The notes under the pieces were generated by a model that was given only the letters and a program-made list of their open reading frames with translations, had not been told where the DNA came from and made no database searches. From positions 868,001 to 932,000 of the forward strand of contig NZ_CP010951.1 of the NCBI RefSeq assembly GCF_001580455.1: DNA of 64,000 nt, in the 5' to 3' direction. The stretch's first letter is position 1, and every line of letters begins with the position of its first letter. The translations under genes were made by a program, and so were the position numbers. Below, piece after piece: positions 1 to 10,253 of the stretch. This stretch comes from Ramlibacter tataouinensis. Lineage in GTDB: Bacteria; Pseudomonadota; Gammaproteobacteria; Burkholderiales; Burkholderiaceae_C.

Positions 1-65
1 CCGGATGAGCGGGAATTTTGTCATCCGGGTTGCATCTTGTCACGTATGCCGCATCGCTTGCGGCG

Positions 66-1439
66 TTACTTGCACTGGTCGGCTGGCTTGATGCCGTTGT
101 CGGCCAGCACGCCGGCCAGCAGGGGATTCTTCGCCCCCGGCAAGGGAATCCGATCGAACTCGATGAACTTCGGAATGTGATCGGGACGCCGGGTCTGGCC
201 GGCCGGGCCGGCGAAGCCGGTTTCGCCCTGTCCCAGGTGCAGCACCTCCCGGGCGGTGGCAATTTCGATATGGCCGTCGCGCACGAAGACGAACAGGCCC
301 TCCTCCGCATCGGAGACGCCCTCGCTGGTGAACAGCTTGGCCGGCACCTCCACGCCGTCCGGGCGCGGGCCGTCGACCGGCGGCTCCAGGCTGATCGCGC
401 GGATACCCGTGGGGGAGATGAACAGGCCCTGCCCGGCCTGCAGCACCTGCAGCGCCGTCAGCCCGGTGGCCGAGACCTCGATGGAGCCCAGCCAGATCCA
501 GAGGGTCAGGCCCGAATCGGGGTCGCCCGGCTCGCCTGCGCAGGGGCCGGTGCACATGATGTCGAAGCCGGTGCCGCGGATGCCGATGGTCGCGGTGGCC
601 GTCGAGAAGCCGACATTGCGGTTGTTCGCCTTGGCGATCAGCCCGGTCAGGGCGCGCACCGAGCCGCGCAGCACCGAGACGAGGAAGCGCCCCTCCCCCG
701 CGTTGCTGCTGTCGAAGACGAAGTTGTCGATGCGGAAGCGGCTGTTGGACCCCAGCGTGATCCGGGATTCATCCCGGAAGGCGAGCACCGTGCGCGTATT
801 CGCCGCGGTCTCGACCGTTTCGCCCGCATAGACGCTGCCGCCTTCGACGACGAGGCGCCGCTGGCCCGCCGCATCCACCGCCTGCACCACGCCCTGCGCC
901 ATGACGACCTTGGCGCTGGCCTTGATCGTGGCCGGACGCGCGCCGGCCGCCACGCCGGCGGACTCGGTGGCGCAGTCCCCGGCGCACACCCGGGCGTCGA
1001 AGTCGGTGCCGCGGATGCCGATGGTCGCCGTGCTGGTCTGCACGCGCGCGGCGTTGGGCGAGCTCTTGGAGACCAGCCCCGTGACGGCGCGGAAGCCGCC
1101 CCGCACCAACTGCATCAGCAGGCTGTTGTCCGGCGCGTTTTCCTTGAACTTGTACTGCGACAGGACCAGTTCCGAATTCGGCCTGACCGTCATGCGGGTG
1201 CCGTCATCCAGCTTGATGACCGCCAGGGCGCCCTCGGAGGTGGTGAGCCGGTCGCCCTCCCGCAGCGGCAGTCCCTTGCCAAGCGTGCGCGGCGTCTGTC
1301 CGGGCGATTGCGCGAAGCCGACGCCGCGCGAGAACTCGACCTCGCCGCCGGCAGGCTGCGCGCCGGCCGCGAAGGCCGCGAGCAGCAGCCCGATCCCCAG
1401 TGCGGCGCGCGCCAGGGGCAATTTCTCGATCGGCGACAT
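66..1439 (-). CDS. FecR-domain protein with two tandem FecR repeats
   Basis: A 457-residue secreted or periplasmic protein. The ATG at 1439 is chosen because GGAGGAG lies just upstream; a GTG six codons earlier is possible but less well placed. Residues 1-28 form a signal peptide with cleavage near AGAQP. Two homologous FecR-type beta domains follow, at roughly 50-160 and 200-300. Each ends in the same signature, TATIGIRGTDFD in the first and TATIGIRGTGFD in the second, followed by a Cys pair (CAGDC and CTGPC). The domain was first seen in FecR, but this protein has no membrane anchor or sigma-factor neighbour, so a signalling role is not implied. FecR proteins of this type often sit beside CHASE2 adenylate cyclases, but any such neighbour would lie outside the window. 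The biological role is unknown. Confidence 0.85.
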   Translation of the reverse strand: MSPIEKLPLARAALGIGLLLAAFAAGAQPAGGEVEFSRGVGFAQSPGQTPRTLGKGLPLREGDRLTTSEGALAVIKLDDGTRMTVRPNSELVLSQYKFKENAPDNSLLMQLVRGGFRAVTGLVSKSSPNAARVQTSTATIGIRGTDFDARVCAGDCATESAGVAAGARPATIKASAKVVMAQGVVQAVDAAGQRRLVVEGGSVYAGETVETAANTRTVLAFRDESRITLGSNSRFRIDNFVFDSSNAGEGRFLVSVLRGSVRALTGLIAKANNRNVGFSTATATIGIRGTGFDIMCTGPCAGEPGDPDSGLTLWIWLGSIEVSATGLTALQVLQAGQGLFISPTGIRAISLEPPVDGPRPDGVEVPAKLFTSEGVSDAEEGLFVFVRDGHIEIATAREVLHLGQGETGFAGPAGQTRRPDHIPKFIEFDRIPLPGAKNPLLAGVLADNGIKPADQCK

Positions 1440-1554
1440 GAACACTCCTCCGGACACGGCTCTTCCTCTGGACCTCAGCCGTGAAGTTATACACGGTTAC
1501 AAGATTCAGTTCCACGCGCAGCCCTGGCGCGGGCCCGCGTGGCTGTGCGGATTG

Positions 1555-2007
1555 TCACGAAGGCCGGTGATTCGAAGCGCCGGCCGCCAGGGCGGCGCGC
1601 AGCGCGTCGTCGAGGGCCGGCAGGGCGGATTCGATGCCCTGGAGCAGCTGCGGCGGCGCCTCCCGCTGCGCTGGCGCCCACACCGGGGCCGGGAAGCGGC
1701 TGTCCCACTCGAAGCGGGCGATCACGTGCCAGTGCAGGTGCGGCACCATGTTGCCCAGCGCGGCCAGGTTGATCTTGGCCGGCTGCAGCTGCTGGCGGAC
1801 GACCCGCTCGACGCAGGCGACCGCTTCCATGCACAGCGCCCGGTCAGCCGGCGCCAGGTCGGAGAACTCGGACACGTGGTCGGTCCAGATCACGCGATAG
1901 AAGGCCGGAAAGCCCGGCTCCGTGGCGCGGATCACGCGGAACCTGTCGCCGCGGAACACCAGCTGGCCGCCGTCGCCGTCGCAAAGGGGACAGCCGGCGG
2001 CGCGCAT
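1555..2007 (-). CDS. HIT family nucleotide hydrolase/transferase-like protein
   Basis: 150 residues with the histidine-triad signature HLHWHV at 90-95, where the middle His would be the nucleophile. A short Cys pair near the N terminus (C6, C9) resembles the zinc-binding start of some HIT proteins. HIT enzymes hydrolyse nucleoside phosphoramidates or dinucleotides; the substrate here cannot be read from sequence. Its ATG overlaps the TGA of the large upstream FAD oxidoreductase by one base (TGATG), so the two are almost certainly translationally coupled in one operon. Confidence 0.88.
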   Translation of the reverse strand: MRAAGCPLCDGDGGQLVFRGDRFRVIRATEPGFPAFYRVIWTDHVSEFSDLAPADRALCMEAVACVERVVRQQLQPAKINLAALGNMVPHLHWHVIARFEWDSRFPAPVWAPAQREAPPQLLQGIESALPALDDALRAALAAGASNHRPS

Positions 2008-5000
2008 CAGACCAGCACCCGCTCGATGCCGCCCGAGTTGGCGGCGTGCACGTAGTCAGGCATCCAGTTCTCGCCGAGGATGTGCCTGGCCATCTCCACC
2101 ACGATGTAGTCGGCCTCGAGCAGGCCGTTCTGCAGGTCGTGGCTGTAGCGCGTCAGGCCCTGCAGGCAGCTCGGGCAGCTGGTGAGGATCTTGATGTTGT
2201 CGGTGGCGCCGACCTTACCGCTGGCGCGCAGCGCCGCTTCGTCCTTGCGCAGCTCCTCCTCCTTGCGGAAGCGGACCTGCGTGGAGATGTCGGGGCGGCC
2301 GACCGCCAGCGTGCCGGATTCGCCGCAGCAGCGCTCGGATTTGCGCACGTCCGGGCCGACCAGCGCCTTCACGGTCTTCATCGGGTCCTGCAGCTTCATC
2401 GGCGAGTGGCAGGGGTCGTGGAACATGTACGCCTGCGCGCCCGCCCCCGTATCCAGCTTGATCCCCTTTTCCAGCAGGTACTCGTGGATGTCGACGATGC
2501 GGCAGCCCGGAAAGATCTTGTCGAACTCGTAGCCCTGCAGCTGGTCGTAGCAGGTGCCGCAGGAGACCACCACGGTCTTGATGTCCAGGTAGTTCAGGGT
2601 GTTGGCCACGCGGTGGAACAGCACCCGGTTGTCCGTGATCATCTTCTCGGCCTTGTCGAACTGACCGGCGCCGCGCTGCGGATAGCCGCAGCACAGGTAG
2701 CCGGGCGGCAGCACCGTCTGCACGCCGGCATGCCACAGCATCGCCTGGGTGGCCAGTCCGACCTGCGAGAACAGGCGCTCGGAGCCGCAGCCCGGGAAGT
2801 AGAACACCGCCTCGGTCTCCGACGTGGTCGCCTTCGGGTCCCGGATGATGGGCACGTAGTCCTTGTCCTCGATGTCCAGGAGCGCGCGCGCCGTCTTCTT
2901 GGGCAGGCCGCCCGGCAGCTTCTTGTTGATGAAGTGGATCACCTGCTCCTTGATCGGAGCGGCGGCGCCGCTGGTGGCCGGCGGCTTGCCCACCTGCTTG
3001 CGCGCAAAGCCGCGCAGCAGGTTGTTGGCCATGCGCTGGGCCTTGTAGCCGACGCCGACCACCGCCGTGCGCAGCAGCTTGATCGTCTCCGGATTGGTGG
3101 CGTTGAGCATCAGCATGGCCGCGGCGCTGCCCGGCCGGAAGCTCTTCTGTCCCATCTTGCGCAGCAGGTTGCGCATGTTCATCGAGACGTCGCCGAAGTC
3201 GATCTTCACCGGGCACGGCGAGGCGCACTTGTGGCACACGGTGCAGTGCTCGGAGACGTCCTCGAACTCCTGCCAGTGCTTGACCGAGACGCCACGGCGG
3301 GTCTGCTCCTCGTACAGGAAGGCCTCGACCAGCAGCGAGGTGGCCAGGATCTTGTTGCGCGGGCTGTACAGCAGGTTGGCGCGCGGCACGTGGGTGGCGC
3401 ACACCGGCTTGCACTTGCCGCAGCGCAGGCAGTCCTTGATCGACTCGCTGATCGCGCCGATGTCCGACTGCTGCATGATCAGCGACTCGTGCCCCATCAG
3501 GCCGAAGCTGGGCGTGTAGGCGTTGGTCAGGTCGGCGTACACCGAGCCCGGCGCGTCGGCCTGCGCGTGCCGCAGCAGCTTGCCCTTGTTGAAGCGCCCT
3601 TCCGGGTCGACCTGCCGCTTGTAGTCGGCAAAGGGCTGCAGCTCCTCGTCGGTGAGGAATTCGAGCTTGGTGATGCCGATACCGTGCTCGCCCGAGATCA
3701 CGCCGTTGAGCGAACGGGCCAGCACCATGATGCGCTTCACGGCCGCATGGGCGCTTTGCAGCATCGCGTAGTCGTCGCTGTTGACCGGGATGTTGGTGTG
3801 CACGTTGCCGTCGCCGGCGTGCATGTGCAGCGCCACCCAGACCCGGCCCTTGAGCACGCGCTTGTGGATGGCATTCGCCTCCGCCAGGATGGGCGCGAAG
3901 GCCTGGCCCGCGAAGATGACCTGCAGCGGCGCCCGGATCTGGGTCTTCCAGCTGGCGCGCAGGCTGTGGTCCTGCAACTGCGGGAAGTGGCTGTCGATGT
4001 TCGCCAGCCACTCGTGCCACTGGCCGCGCACCTCGCGCACCAGCGCCAGGGCCTGTCCGACACGGTCTTCCAGCAGTTCGGCCGACGGGATCTCGCTGGC
4101 GTCGTCCTGCTTGCCCAGCGGCAGGTTGCCGCGGCTGAAGAAGGCCTCGAGGTGGTCCGCGAACTCTATCTTGTTGGCCAGCGACAGCTCGATGTTGATG
4201 CGCTCGATGCCGTCGGTGTACTCCGCCATCCGCGGCAGCGGAATCACCACGTCCTCGTTGATCTTGAAGGCGTTGGTGTGGCGGCTGATCGCCGCGGTGC
4301 GCTTGCGGTCCAGCCAGAACTTCTTGCGCGCCTCGGGGCTGACGGCCACGAAGCCCTCGCCTTCGCGCGAATTGGCGATGCGCACCACCTCGGACGTGAC
4401 GCGCGCCACTTCGTCGGCGTCGTCGCCGCTGATGTCGCCGACCAGCACCATCTTGGGCAGCACGGCGCGCTTGGACTTGGTGGCGTAGCCCACCGCCCGC
4501 AGGTAGCGGTCGTCCAGGTGCTCCAGGCCGGCCAGCAGCACGCCCGAGCGCTTCTGCTCGGCGAACATGAGGTCCTTGATCTCCACGATGCTGGGCACGG
4601 CGTTGCGCGCATGGCCGAAGAATTCCAGGCAGACCGTGCGCGTGTGGGCGGGCATGCGGTGCACCACCCAGCGGGCGCTGGTGATCAGGCCGTCGCAGCC
4701 TTCCTTCTGGATGCCGGGCAGGCCGGCCAGGAACTTGTCGGTGACGTCCTTGCCCAGGCCTTCCTTGCGGAAGGTGCGGCCGGGGATCTCGAGCTGTTCC
4801 ACGCGCACCGGCTTGTCCCAGGCGACCTTGCCGGCAGCGTCGAAATAGCGCAGTTCGAAGCGGGCGACCTCGGCGTCGTGGATCTTGCCGAGGTTGTGGT
4901 CCATGCGGACCACTTCCAGCCACTGCGCCTGCGGCGTCACCATGCGCCAGGACACCAGGTTGTCCAGGGCGGTGCCCCACAGCACGGCCTTCTTGCCGCC

Positions 5001-5906
5001 GGCGTTCATCGCGATGTTGCCGCCGATGCAGGAGGCCTCGGCCGAAGTGGGGTCCACCGCGAACACGAAGCCGGCGCGCTCGGCCGCGTCGGCCACGCGC
5101 TGGGTGACCACCCCGGCCTCGGTCCAGACGGTGGGCTGCGGCTGTTCGTGCCCGGGAATCCGGACCAGCTCGACCTCGGTCATGGCCTCCAGCTTCTCGG
5201 TGTTGATGACCGCGCTCTTCCAGTCCAGCGGCACGGCGCCGCCGGTGTAGCCGGTGCCGCCGCCGCGCGGGATGATGGTCAGGCCCAGCTCGATGCAGCC
5301 CTTGACCAGTCCGGCCATCTCGGCCTCGGTGTCGGGTGTGAGCACCACGAAGGGGTATTCGACGCGCCAATCGGTCGCATCAGTCACGTGCGAGACACGG
5401 GCCAGGCCGTCGAAGCGGATGTTGTCCTTGGCGGTGTAGCGTCGCAGCGCCCGTTGGGTGCGCCGGCGCAGCTCTGCCACGTCGCGGAAGCCGGAATCGA
5501 AGGCCTGCACGGCCTGCCGCGCCTGGTCCAGGAGTTCGCCCACAAGCGCATCGCGCTCGGCGTCGCCGCCGGGCGTGCGGCGCTTCTGCACCTCCGTCAG
5601 CCGGTGGTTCAGGGCGTCCACCAGCAGCTTGCGCCGGCCGGGGTTGTCCAGCAGATCGTCCTGCAGGTAGGGATTGCGCTGGACCACCCAGATGTCGCCC
5701 AGCACTTCGTACAGCATGCGGGCCGAACGCCCGGTGCGGCGCTCCTCGCGCAGCCGGTTGAGCACCGCCCATGCGCGGGCGCCCAGCAGCCGGATCACGA
5801 TCTCCCGGTCGGAGAAGGAGGTGTAGTTGTAGGGGATCTCGCGCAGGCGCGGTGCTTCGTCGCCGGCCGCGACCAGGAACTGGTTGAGCGTGGTGGGTGC
5901 GTTCAT
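2007..5906 (-). CDS. DUF3683-type FAD-linked oxidoreductase fused to Fe-S/CCG domains (D-lactate dehydrogenase-like)
   Basis: About 1299 residues, a fusion of two normally separate modules. After a roughly 180-residue N-terminal region (DUF3683) comes a PCMH-type FAD-binding domain (about 190-340, with PRGGGTGYTGG and the CIGGNIAMNAGG segment) and a FAD-oxidase C-terminal domain containing MHAGDGNVHTNIP and GEHGIGITK. The second half has two 4Fe-4S motifs (CLRCGKCKPVC and CTVCHKCASPC) and then paired CCG domains (FPGCGSERL...CCGYPQ and HDPCHSP...CCGESG) as in GlpC and HdrD. The architecture predicts oxidation of a 2-hydroxy acid such as D-lactate or glycolate at FAD, with electrons passed through Fe-S centres to the quinone pool. 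This is inference from the family; the exact substrate is not known. The ATG at 5906 is preferred over an upstream ATG at 5939 because MNAPTTLNQF begins the conserved region. Confidence 0.85.
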   Translation of the reverse strand: MNAPTTLNQFLVAAGDEAPRLREIPYNYTSFSDREIVIRLLGARAWAVLNRLREERRTGRSARMLYEVLGDIWVVQRNPYLQDDLLDNPGRRKLLVDALNHRLTEVQKRRTPGGDAERDALVGELLDQARQAVQAFDSGFRDVAELRRRTQRALRRYTAKDNIRFDGLARVSHVTDATDWRVEYPFVVLTPDTEAEMAGLVKGCIELGLTIIPRGGGTGYTGGAVPLDWKSAVINTEKLEAMTEVELVRIPGHEQPQPTVWTEAGVVTQRVADAAERAGFVFAVDPTSAEASCIGGNIAMNAGGKKAVLWGTALDNLVSWRMVTPQAQWLEVVRMDHNLGKIHDAEVARFELRYFDAAGKVAWDKPVRVEQLEIPGRTFRKEGLGKDVTDKFLAGLPGIQKEGCDGLITSARWVVHRMPAHTRTVCLEFFGHARNAVPSIVEIKDLMFAEQKRSGVLLAGLEHLDDRYLRAVGYATKSKRAVLPKMVLVGDISGDDADEVARVTSEVVRIANSREGEGFVAVSPEARKKFWLDRKRTAAISRHTNAFKINEDVVIPLPRMAEYTDGIERINIELSLANKIEFADHLEAFFSRGNLPLGKQDDASEIPSAELLEDRVGQALALVREVRGQWHEWLANIDSHFPQLQDHSLRASWKTQIRAPLQVIFAGQAFAPILAEANAIHKRVLKGRVWVALHMHAGDGNVHTNIPVNSDDYAMLQSAHAAVKRIMVLARSLNGVISGEHGIGITKLEFLTDEELQPFADYKRQVDPEGRFNKGKLLRHAQADAPGSVYADLTNAYTPSFGLMGHESLIMQQSDIGAISESIKDCLRCGKCKPVCATHVPRANLLYSPRNKILATSLLVEAFLYEEQTRRGVSVKHWQEFEDVSEHCTVCHKCASPCPVKIDFGDVSMNMRNLLRKMGQKSFRPGSAAAMLMLNATNPETIKLLRTAVVGVGYKAQRMANNLLRGFARKQVGKPPATSGAAAPIKEQVIHFINKKLPGGLPKKTARALLDIEDKDYVPIIRDPKATTSETEAVFYFPGCGSERLFSQVGLATQAMLWHAGVQTVLPPGYLCCGYPQRGAGQFDKAEKMITDNRVLFHRVANTLNYLDIKTVVVSCGTCYDQLQGYEFDKIFPGCRIVDIHEYLLEKGIKLDTGAGAQAYMFHDPCHSPMKLQDPMKTVKALVGPDVRKSERCCGESGTLAVGRPDISTQVRFRKEEELRKDEAALRASGKVGATDNIKILTSCPSCLQGLTRYSHDLQNGLLEADYIVVEMARHILGENWMPDYVHAANSGGIERVLV

Positions 5907-6002
5907 TCTCGGTAGGGCGCTACAGCCGAACGAATGCAACGCGGCTGAGGAGAGATGTTACCGCAGCGCAGCAAAGCCTTGCCTGCGCCAGTGGAAACCC
6001 GC

Positions 6003-6031
6003 TTGTAGCCGGGCAGGGCCGCGGGTTAAAT
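6003..6031 (+). promoter_or_regulatory. Candidate sigma70-type promoter for the ugp operon
   Basis: TTGTAG (6003-6008) and TTAAAT (6026-6031) are separated by exactly 17 bases and lie 67 bases ahead of the ugpB ATG. In E. coli ugp is controlled by PhoB; I could not find a convincing Pho box here. Confidence 0.35.
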
Positions 6032-6097
6032 CGCCGTCACAAAACCAACGTAGAGTCAGCGCCTTCACAACAAGGACGCACAGCCCAGGAGCATCAG

Positions 6098-7402
6098 ATG
6101 AAATTCAGGATTTCCGCCCTCATTGCGGCGGCCACCTTCTCCGTCTCCGCCCAGTCCCAGACCGAAATCCAGTGGTGGCACTCGATGACCGCGGTCAACA
6201 ACGAGTGGGTCAACGACCTGGCCAAGCAGTTCAACGACAGCCAGAAAGATTACAAGATCGTGCCCATCTACAAGGGCCAGTACTTCGAGTCGATGCCCGC
6301 GGCCATCGCCGCCTACCGGGCGGGCCAGCAGCCGCACATCCTGCAGGTGTTCGAGGTCGGAACGGCCACGATGATGGCCGCCAAGGGCGTCACGGTGCCG
6401 GTGGGCAAGGTGATGCAGGACGCCGGCTTCAAGTTCGACCCGGCCGCCTATATCCCCTCGGTCGCAAGCTACTACACGGCGCCCAACGGCCAGATGCTGA
6501 GCCTGCCGTTCAACAGCTCCACAACGGTCTTCTACATCAACAAGGACGCCTTCAAGGCGGCTGGCCTGGATCCCGCCAAGCCGCCGGCGACCTGGCCGGA
6601 AGTCGCGTTGGCAGCCGCCAAGCTCAAGACCAGCGGCCACAAGTGCCCGCTGACCATCGGCTGGCAGGGCTGGACGCAGCTGGAGAGCTTCTCCACCTGG
6701 CACAACGTCGAGCTGGCCACGCAGGGCAACGGGCTGAAGGGTCCCGGCGCGCGCATGGTCGCCAATTCGCCGCTGCACGTGCGGCACATCGAGAACCTGG
6801 CGAACATGGCCAAGACCGGCCTCTTCGTCTACAAGGGCCGCGCCAACATCCCCGAAGCCACGTTCATCTCGGGCGAGTGCGCGATGATCACCACCTCGTC
6901 CGGCTTCTACGGCAACGTCAAGAAGAATGCGAAGTTCGACTTCGCCGTCACCACCATGCCCTTCTACCCGGACGTGCCGGGCGCGCCGCAGAACACCGTC
7001 ATCGGCGGGGCCAGCCTGTGGGTGATGGCCGGCAAGAAGCCCGAGGAATACAAGGGCGTGGCCAGGTTCTTCGACTTCATCTCCAAGCCTGACGTCCAGA
7101 GCGAAAGCCACAAGCGCACGGGCTACCTGCCGATCACCATGGCAGCCTTCCAGCTGACCGAGAAGTCGGGCTTCTACAAGCAGAATCCCGGCACCGACAC
7201 CGCCGTCAACCAGATGATCCGCAAGACGACAGAAAAGTCGCGCGGCATCCGCCTGGGCAACTACCTGCAGATCCGCACCATCGAGGACGAGGAACTCGAA
7301 CAGGTCTGGGCCGGCAAGAAGTCGCCCAAGGAGGCCCTCGACTCGATCGTCACGCGCGGCAACGAACTCATCGAGCGCTTCGAAAAGACGAACAAGAACT
7401 GA
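6098..7402 (+). CDS. ugpB: sn-glycerol-3-phosphate ABC transporter, periplasmic binding protein UgpB
   Basis: A 434-residue solute-binding protein of the extracellular family 1 type. The start at 6098 has a CAGGAG ribosome site, and residues 1-20 are a signal peptide ending near SAQSQT. Hallmarks of UgpB are visible: IQWWHSM near the mature N terminus, FEVGTATMMAAKG and PFNSSTTVFYINKDAF. It should capture sn-glycerol-3-phosphate or glycerophosphodiesters in the periplasm and deliver them to UgpAE. First gene of ugpBAECQ; its TGA overlaps the ugpA ATG by one base. Confidence 0.95.
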   Translation: MKFRISALIAAATFSVSAQSQTEIQWWHSMTAVNNEWVNDLAKQFNDSQKDYKIVPIYKGQYFESMPAAIAAYRAGQQPHILQVFEVGTATMMAAKGVTVPVGKVMQDAGFKFDPAAYIPSVASYYTAPNGQMLSLPFNSSTTVFYINKDAFKAAGLDPAKPPATWPEVALAAAKLKTSGHKCPLTIGWQGWTQLESFSTWHNVELATQGNGLKGPGARMVANSPLHVRHIENLANMAKTGLFVYKGRANIPEATFISGECAMITTSSGFYGNVKKNAKFDFAVTTMPFYPDVPGAPQNTVIGGASLWVMAGKKPEEYKGVARFFDFISKPDVQSESHKRTGYLPITMAAFQLTEKSGFYKQNPGTDTAVNQMIRKTTEKSRGIRLGNYLQIRTIEDEELEQVWAGKKSPKEALDSIVTRGNELIERFEKTNKN

Positions 7403-8289
7403 TGGCGGCGGAAAAGCGCGTCGTATTCCGCTCTTCGTGGCTGCCTTGGGTGCTGCTGGCACCCCAGGTGGCCGTCATCAGCGTCTTCTTCTTCTGGCCC
7501 GCCGGCGAGACGGTGATCCAGGCCTTCCAGCGTTCCGACGCGTTCGGCACGTCGGTGGAATGGGCGGGGCTGGACAACTTCCGTGACCTCTGGAATGACC
7601 CGACCTACCTCGCGTCGTTCTGGACCACGGCGGTGTTTTCCTTCCTGGTGGCGTCTGCGGGCATTTCGCTGTCGCTGCTGCTGGCCGTCTTCGCCGACCG
7701 GGTGGTGCGCGGCAGCATGGCCTACCGCACGCTGCTGATCTGGCCCTATGCGGTCGCGCCCGCGGTGGCCGGCGTGCTGTGGCTGTTCATGTTCGCGCCC
7801 AGCGTGGGCATCGTCGCCTACCTGCTCAACGAGTGGGGCTTCGAGTGGAACAGCCTGCTCAATAGCCGCCACGCCATGGCTTTGATCGTGATGGCCGCGG
7901 TGTGGAAGCAGATCTCGTACAACTTCCTGTTCTTCCTCGCCGGCCTGCAGAGCATCCCCAAGTCACTGATCGAGGCCGCGGCGATCGACGGGGCCGGCGC
8001 CTGGCGGCGCTTCTGGACCGTGCAGTTCCCGCTGCTGTCGCCCACCACCTTCTTCCTGCTGGTGATCAACGTCATCTACGCCTTCTTCGAGACTTTCGCC
8101 ATCGTCGACGCCTCCACCCAGGGCGGGCCCGGCAAGGACACGGCGATCCTCGTCTACAAGGTGTACTACGACGGATTCAAGGCGCTGGACATCGGCGGCT
8201 CGGCCGCGCAGTCGGCCGTGCTGATGGCGATCGTGATCGCGCTCACGGTGCTGCAGTTCCGGTTCGTCGAGAAGCGCGTCAACTACTAA
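7402..8289 (+). CDS. ugpA: sn-glycerol-3-phosphate ABC transporter permease UgpA
   Basis: 295 residues with six predicted membrane spans and the EAA loop typical of MalF/UgpA-type permeases (EAAAIDGAGAWRRFW at about 191-205), which docks on the ATPase. It pairs with UgpE to form the inner-membrane channel. The start overlaps the ugpB stop (TGATG), indicating translational coupling. A spacer of 100 bases separates it from ugpE, unusual in an otherwise tightly packed operon. Confidence 0.95.
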   Translation: MAAEKRVVFRSSWLPWVLLAPQVAVISVFFFWPAGETVIQAFQRSDAFGTSVEWAGLDNFRDLWNDPTYLASFWTTAVFSFLVASAGISLSLLLAVFADRVVRGSMAYRTLLIWPYAVAPAVAGVLWLFMFAPSVGIVAYLLNEWGFEWNSLLNSRHAMALIVMAAVWKQISYNFLFFLAGLQSIPKSLIEAAAIDGAGAWRRFWTVQFPLLSPTTFFLLVINVIYAFFETFAIVDASTQGGPGKDTAILVYKVYYDGFKALDIGGSAAQSAVLMAIVIALTVLQFRFVEKRVNY

Positions 8290-8309
8290 AACAAGAACAT
8301 GGACCCCCA

Positions 8310-8384
8310 CGCTCGTCACTACGTGTACTCGCTGCCTCCCGAGGGGGCTTCAGCCTCCTTGAGGCGGCTCGGCGGAGGCTGACA
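8310..8384. repeat. GC-rich palindromic extragenic repeat-like spacer between ugpA and ugpE
   Basis: The ugpA-ugpE gap holds CTGCCTCCCGAGGGGGCTTC followed by an imperfect hairpin around CAGCCTCC and GGAGGCTG (8351-8358 and 8374-8381). The sequence resembles short dispersed intergenic repeats I associate with Comamonadaceae genomes, but only this copy is present here, so the family assignment rests on memory. Its right arm also supplies the GGAGG that appears to be the ugpE ribosome site, about 12 bases before the ATG. Confidence 0.45.
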
Positions 8385-8389
8385 CTCGC

Positions 8390-9241
8390 ATGGTCGAACG
8401 ACGTCCCGGCCTTTCCCTGCTGTCGCACATGGTGCTGATCCTGGGCGTGCTCATCGTGGCGCTCCCGGTCTACATCACCCTGGTCGCGTCCAGCCACGAC
8501 ACCCAGACCATCGTCCACCCGCCGATGCCTTTGACCATCGGCGACCATCTGGTGGAGAACTACCAGGCGGTACTGACCGGCACCCAGGGCGGCTCGGGGT
8601 CGAAGGCGCCGGTGGCGCGCATGATGACCGTGAGCCTGATCTGCGCGCTGACGATCTCGCTCGGCAAGATCGCGATTTCGCTGCTGTCGGCCTTCGCCAT
8701 CGTCTACTTCCGCTTCCCCTTCCGCAACTTCTTCTTCTGGGCGATCTTCGTCACCCTGATGCTGCCGGTGGAGGTGCGGATTGCGCCCACCTACAAGGTG
8801 GTCGCCGACCTCGGGATGCTGAACACCTACGCGGGGCTCACGGTCCCCCTGATCGCGTCGGCCACCGCCACTTTCCTGTTCCGGCAGTTCTTCCTGACGG
8901 TGCCGGACGAACTGGTGGAAGCCGCGCGCATGGACGGCGCCGGACCCATGCGCTTCTTCAAGGACGTGCTGCTGCCGCTGTCGGCCACCTCCATCGCCGC
9001 GCTGTTCGTGATCCAGTTCATCTACGGCTGGAACCAGTACCTGTGGCCGCTGCTGGTGACCACGCAGGAGGATATGTACCCGGTGGTGATCGGCATCAAG
9101 CGCATGATCTCCGGCGGCGAGGCACAGACGGAATGGGGCGCGGTGATGGCCACCGCCATGCTGGCGATGATCCCGCCGGCCGTGGTCGTGATCCTGATGC
9201 AGAAGTGGTTCGTCAAGGGCCTGGTCGATACTGAAAAATAG
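8390..9241 (+). CDS. ugpE: sn-glycerol-3-phosphate ABC transporter permease UgpE
   Basis: 283 residues, a MalG/UgpE-type permease with six predicted membrane spans and the EAA motif EAARMDGAGPMRFF at about 178-191. Residues 1-30 form the first membrane segment. It forms the heterodimeric channel with UgpA. The ATG at 8390 follows a GGAGG located unusually far upstream (about 12 bases) inside a repeat-like spacer. The stop lies 4 bases before ugpC. Confidence 0.95.
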   Translation: MVERRPGLSLLSHMVLILGVLIVALPVYITLVASSHDTQTIVHPPMPLTIGDHLVENYQAVLTGTQGGSGSKAPVARMMTVSLICALTISLGKIAISLLSAFAIVYFRFPFRNFFFWAIFVTLMLPVEVRIAPTYKVVADLGMLNTYAGLTVPLIASATATFLFRQFFLTVPDELVEAARMDGAGPMRFFKDVLLPLSATSIAALFVIQFIYGWNQYLWPLLVTTQEDMYPVVIGIKRMISGGEAQTEWGAVMATAMLAMIPPAVVVILMQKWFVKGLVDTEK

Positions 9242-9245
9242 AGAA

Positions 9246-10250
<1,005 letters not shown>

Positions 10251-10253
10251 AGG

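Noticed and set aside
2046..5915. Open frame of 1289 codons on the plus strand opposite the large FAD oxidoreductase
   Set aside because: Antisense shadow of a high-GC gene; Arg/His/Val/Gln/Leu-rich with no domain, while the minus strand encodes clear FAD and Fe-S motifs.
6030..6060. Pho box upstream of ugpB
   Set aside because: CGTCAC and GAGTCA occur, but the 11-base direct-repeat spacing and second half-site do not fit.
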